The position numbers and the translations under genes were made by a program. Under the pieces are notes generated by a model. The model was not told where the DNA came from. It worked only from the letters and a program-made list of their open reading frames with translations, and searched no databases. Positions 30,593-31,238 of a DNA stretch of 31,238 nt are shown here, piece by piece. How positions within the stretch are numbered: position 1 is the first letter of the stretch; each line of letters opens with the position of its first letter. The stretch is from DASSKF01 sp035690725 (lineage in GTDB: Bacteria; Actinomycetota; Actinomycetes; Actinomycetales; Dermatophilaceae), in assembly GCA_035690725.1 (NCBI GenBank), contig DASSKF010000247.1:1-31238 (forward strand), written 5' to 3'.

Positions 30593-31238
30593 CTACTGGT
30601 CGAGCACGCGTCCCCGCCAGCGGAGAGGCTCCTCCGCGTACTCCTCGAGCACGTGCGCCACGACGCCGACCGTGCGTGCCAGCTGGAAGACCACCTCCCC
30701 CGCGCCGGGAGGAGCGCCGACGGCCTGCATGACCGCGGCGTTGGCGAGGTCCACGTTGGGAAAGGCGCCGAGGCGACTCGCGGCCACCTCGACCAACTGC
30801 TCCACGGTGCGGCGCAACCGCGTGGTCCCGCGCAGGCGCCACAGGCGCTCGAAGACGACGGCTGCGCGCGGGTCCTCGTCGGCGTAGAGCACGTGGCCGA
30901 AACCGGGCAGTGTCTCGGAGCGGCGCAGCACCGCACCGACGGAGGCGGCGGCGTCCGTCGCCCGCACCTGCTCGATCAGCCGGTGCGCCGCCACCGGTGC
31001 AGCGCCGTGCAGGGGGCCGGACATCGTCGCGTAGGCAGCCGCGAGGCAGTCCACCACCGACGCTCGTGTGGACGCGGCGACGCGGGCAGCGATCGTCGAG
31101 GCCGTCAGTCCGTGATCCATCAGCGCAATCACCAGCGCTGACAGGCACTCTCGCTCCCGCGCAGCAGGCCGTCGACCGACGAGGGCTTGGAAGAGGCGGC
31201 CCGCCAGGCCCTGTGCCTGCCGGGTCGCAGTGGTGCCG
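30593..31238 (-). CDS. Citrate synthase family protein, C-terminal part (runs off the edge)
   Basis: The open frame continues to the right edge, so about 215 C-terminal residues are visible and the start lies outside. The visible sequence begins GTTATRQAQGLAGRLFQALVGRRP. Citrate synthase features are SALVIALMDHGLTAST, GPLHGAAP with the oxaloacetate-binding His, GFGHVLYADEDPRA with the second His, and FPNVDLANA with the catalytic Asp. So all three catalytic residues are kept. The protein condenses acetyl- or propionyl-CoA with oxaloacetate, or is one of the shorter citrate-synthase paralogues of actinobacteria; the missing N-terminus would decide. It ends RWRGRVLDQ without the longer C-terminal tail of housekeeping enzymes, which favours a paralogue. 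Confidence 0.85.
   Translation of the reverse strand, partial: GTTATRQAQGLAGRLFQALVGRRPAARERECLSALVIALMDHGLTASTIAARVAASTRASVVDCLAAAYATMSGPLHGAAPVAAHRLIEQVRATDAAASVGAVLRRSETLPGFGHVLYADEDPRAAVVFERLWRLRGTTRLRRTVEQLVEVAASRLGAFPNVDLANAAVMQAVGAPPGAGEVVFQLARTVGVVAHVLEEYAEEPLRWRGRVLDQ

Noticed and set aside
1..31238. tRNA, rRNA, CRISPR array, insertion sequence or prophage
   Set aside because: I found no cloverleaf or rRNA stretch, no spaced direct-repeat array, and no transposase, integrase or phage motif.

Overview
The window is about 31 kb of very GC-rich DNA. Codons end mostly in G or C, GTG/TTG starts are common, and genes are tightly packed. The gene families (narKGHJI with HxxxCxxxC-type NarG, SpoIIE/STAS signalling proteins, HD-GYP-LuxR fusion, large ATP-binding LuxR regulator, DUF2252, DUF4242, DUF2236) point to an actinobacterium. 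My guess is a Micrococcales member of the Intrasporangiaceae type, but I could not test this by search.

Layout. 1-384: remnant of a sugar-porter MFS gene (minus strand). 534-890: small cupin. 906-8934: minus-strand respiratory nitrate reductase operon narK-narG-narH-narJ-narI, in which every gene overlaps the next; it supplies nitrate import, the membrane-bound reductase and its chaperone. 9092-12847: minus-strand AI-2E-type membrane protein, FAD-binding dehydrogenase and a repeat-bearing lipoprotein. 13068-15093: minus-strand DUF2236 oxygenase-like gene followed by an SDR. 15171-17530: plus-strand cysteine-rich conserved protein and a Na+/H+ antiporter. 17537-17605: a long perfect-arm hairpin between convergent genes. 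17635-18827: divergent thpR-like phosphodiesterase and DUF488 gene sharing a 17-bp intergenic region. 18907-19815: carbamate kinase. 19789-22750: minus-strand GAF-STAS and PAS-SpoIIE-HATPase-STAS signalling pair. 22955-24538: HD-GYP/LuxR fusion. 24639-25296: DUF4242 protein and cupin behind two palindromes. 25387-28757: minus-strand small protein and large LuxR-family ATPase. 29237-30577: DUF2252 kinase-fold protein. 30593-right edge: 3' part of a citrate-synthase-family gene.

Theme. The window combines anaerobic respiration with stress and signalling genes. A 14-bp GGG-N8-CCC element upstream of narK and a similar one upstream of the DUF4242-cupin pair resemble DosR/DevR-type hypoxia boxes. 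This suggests, but does not prove, a shared low-oxygen response.

The least expected signal is not a gene. The octamer CGGCATAC (either strand) occurs at least 12 times, in several reading frames and once between genes, often forcing otherwise unfavoured codons (ATA, GCA, TAT). By base composition about one copy would be expected. I see no tRNA, rRNA, CRISPR array, insertion sequence or prophage gene.
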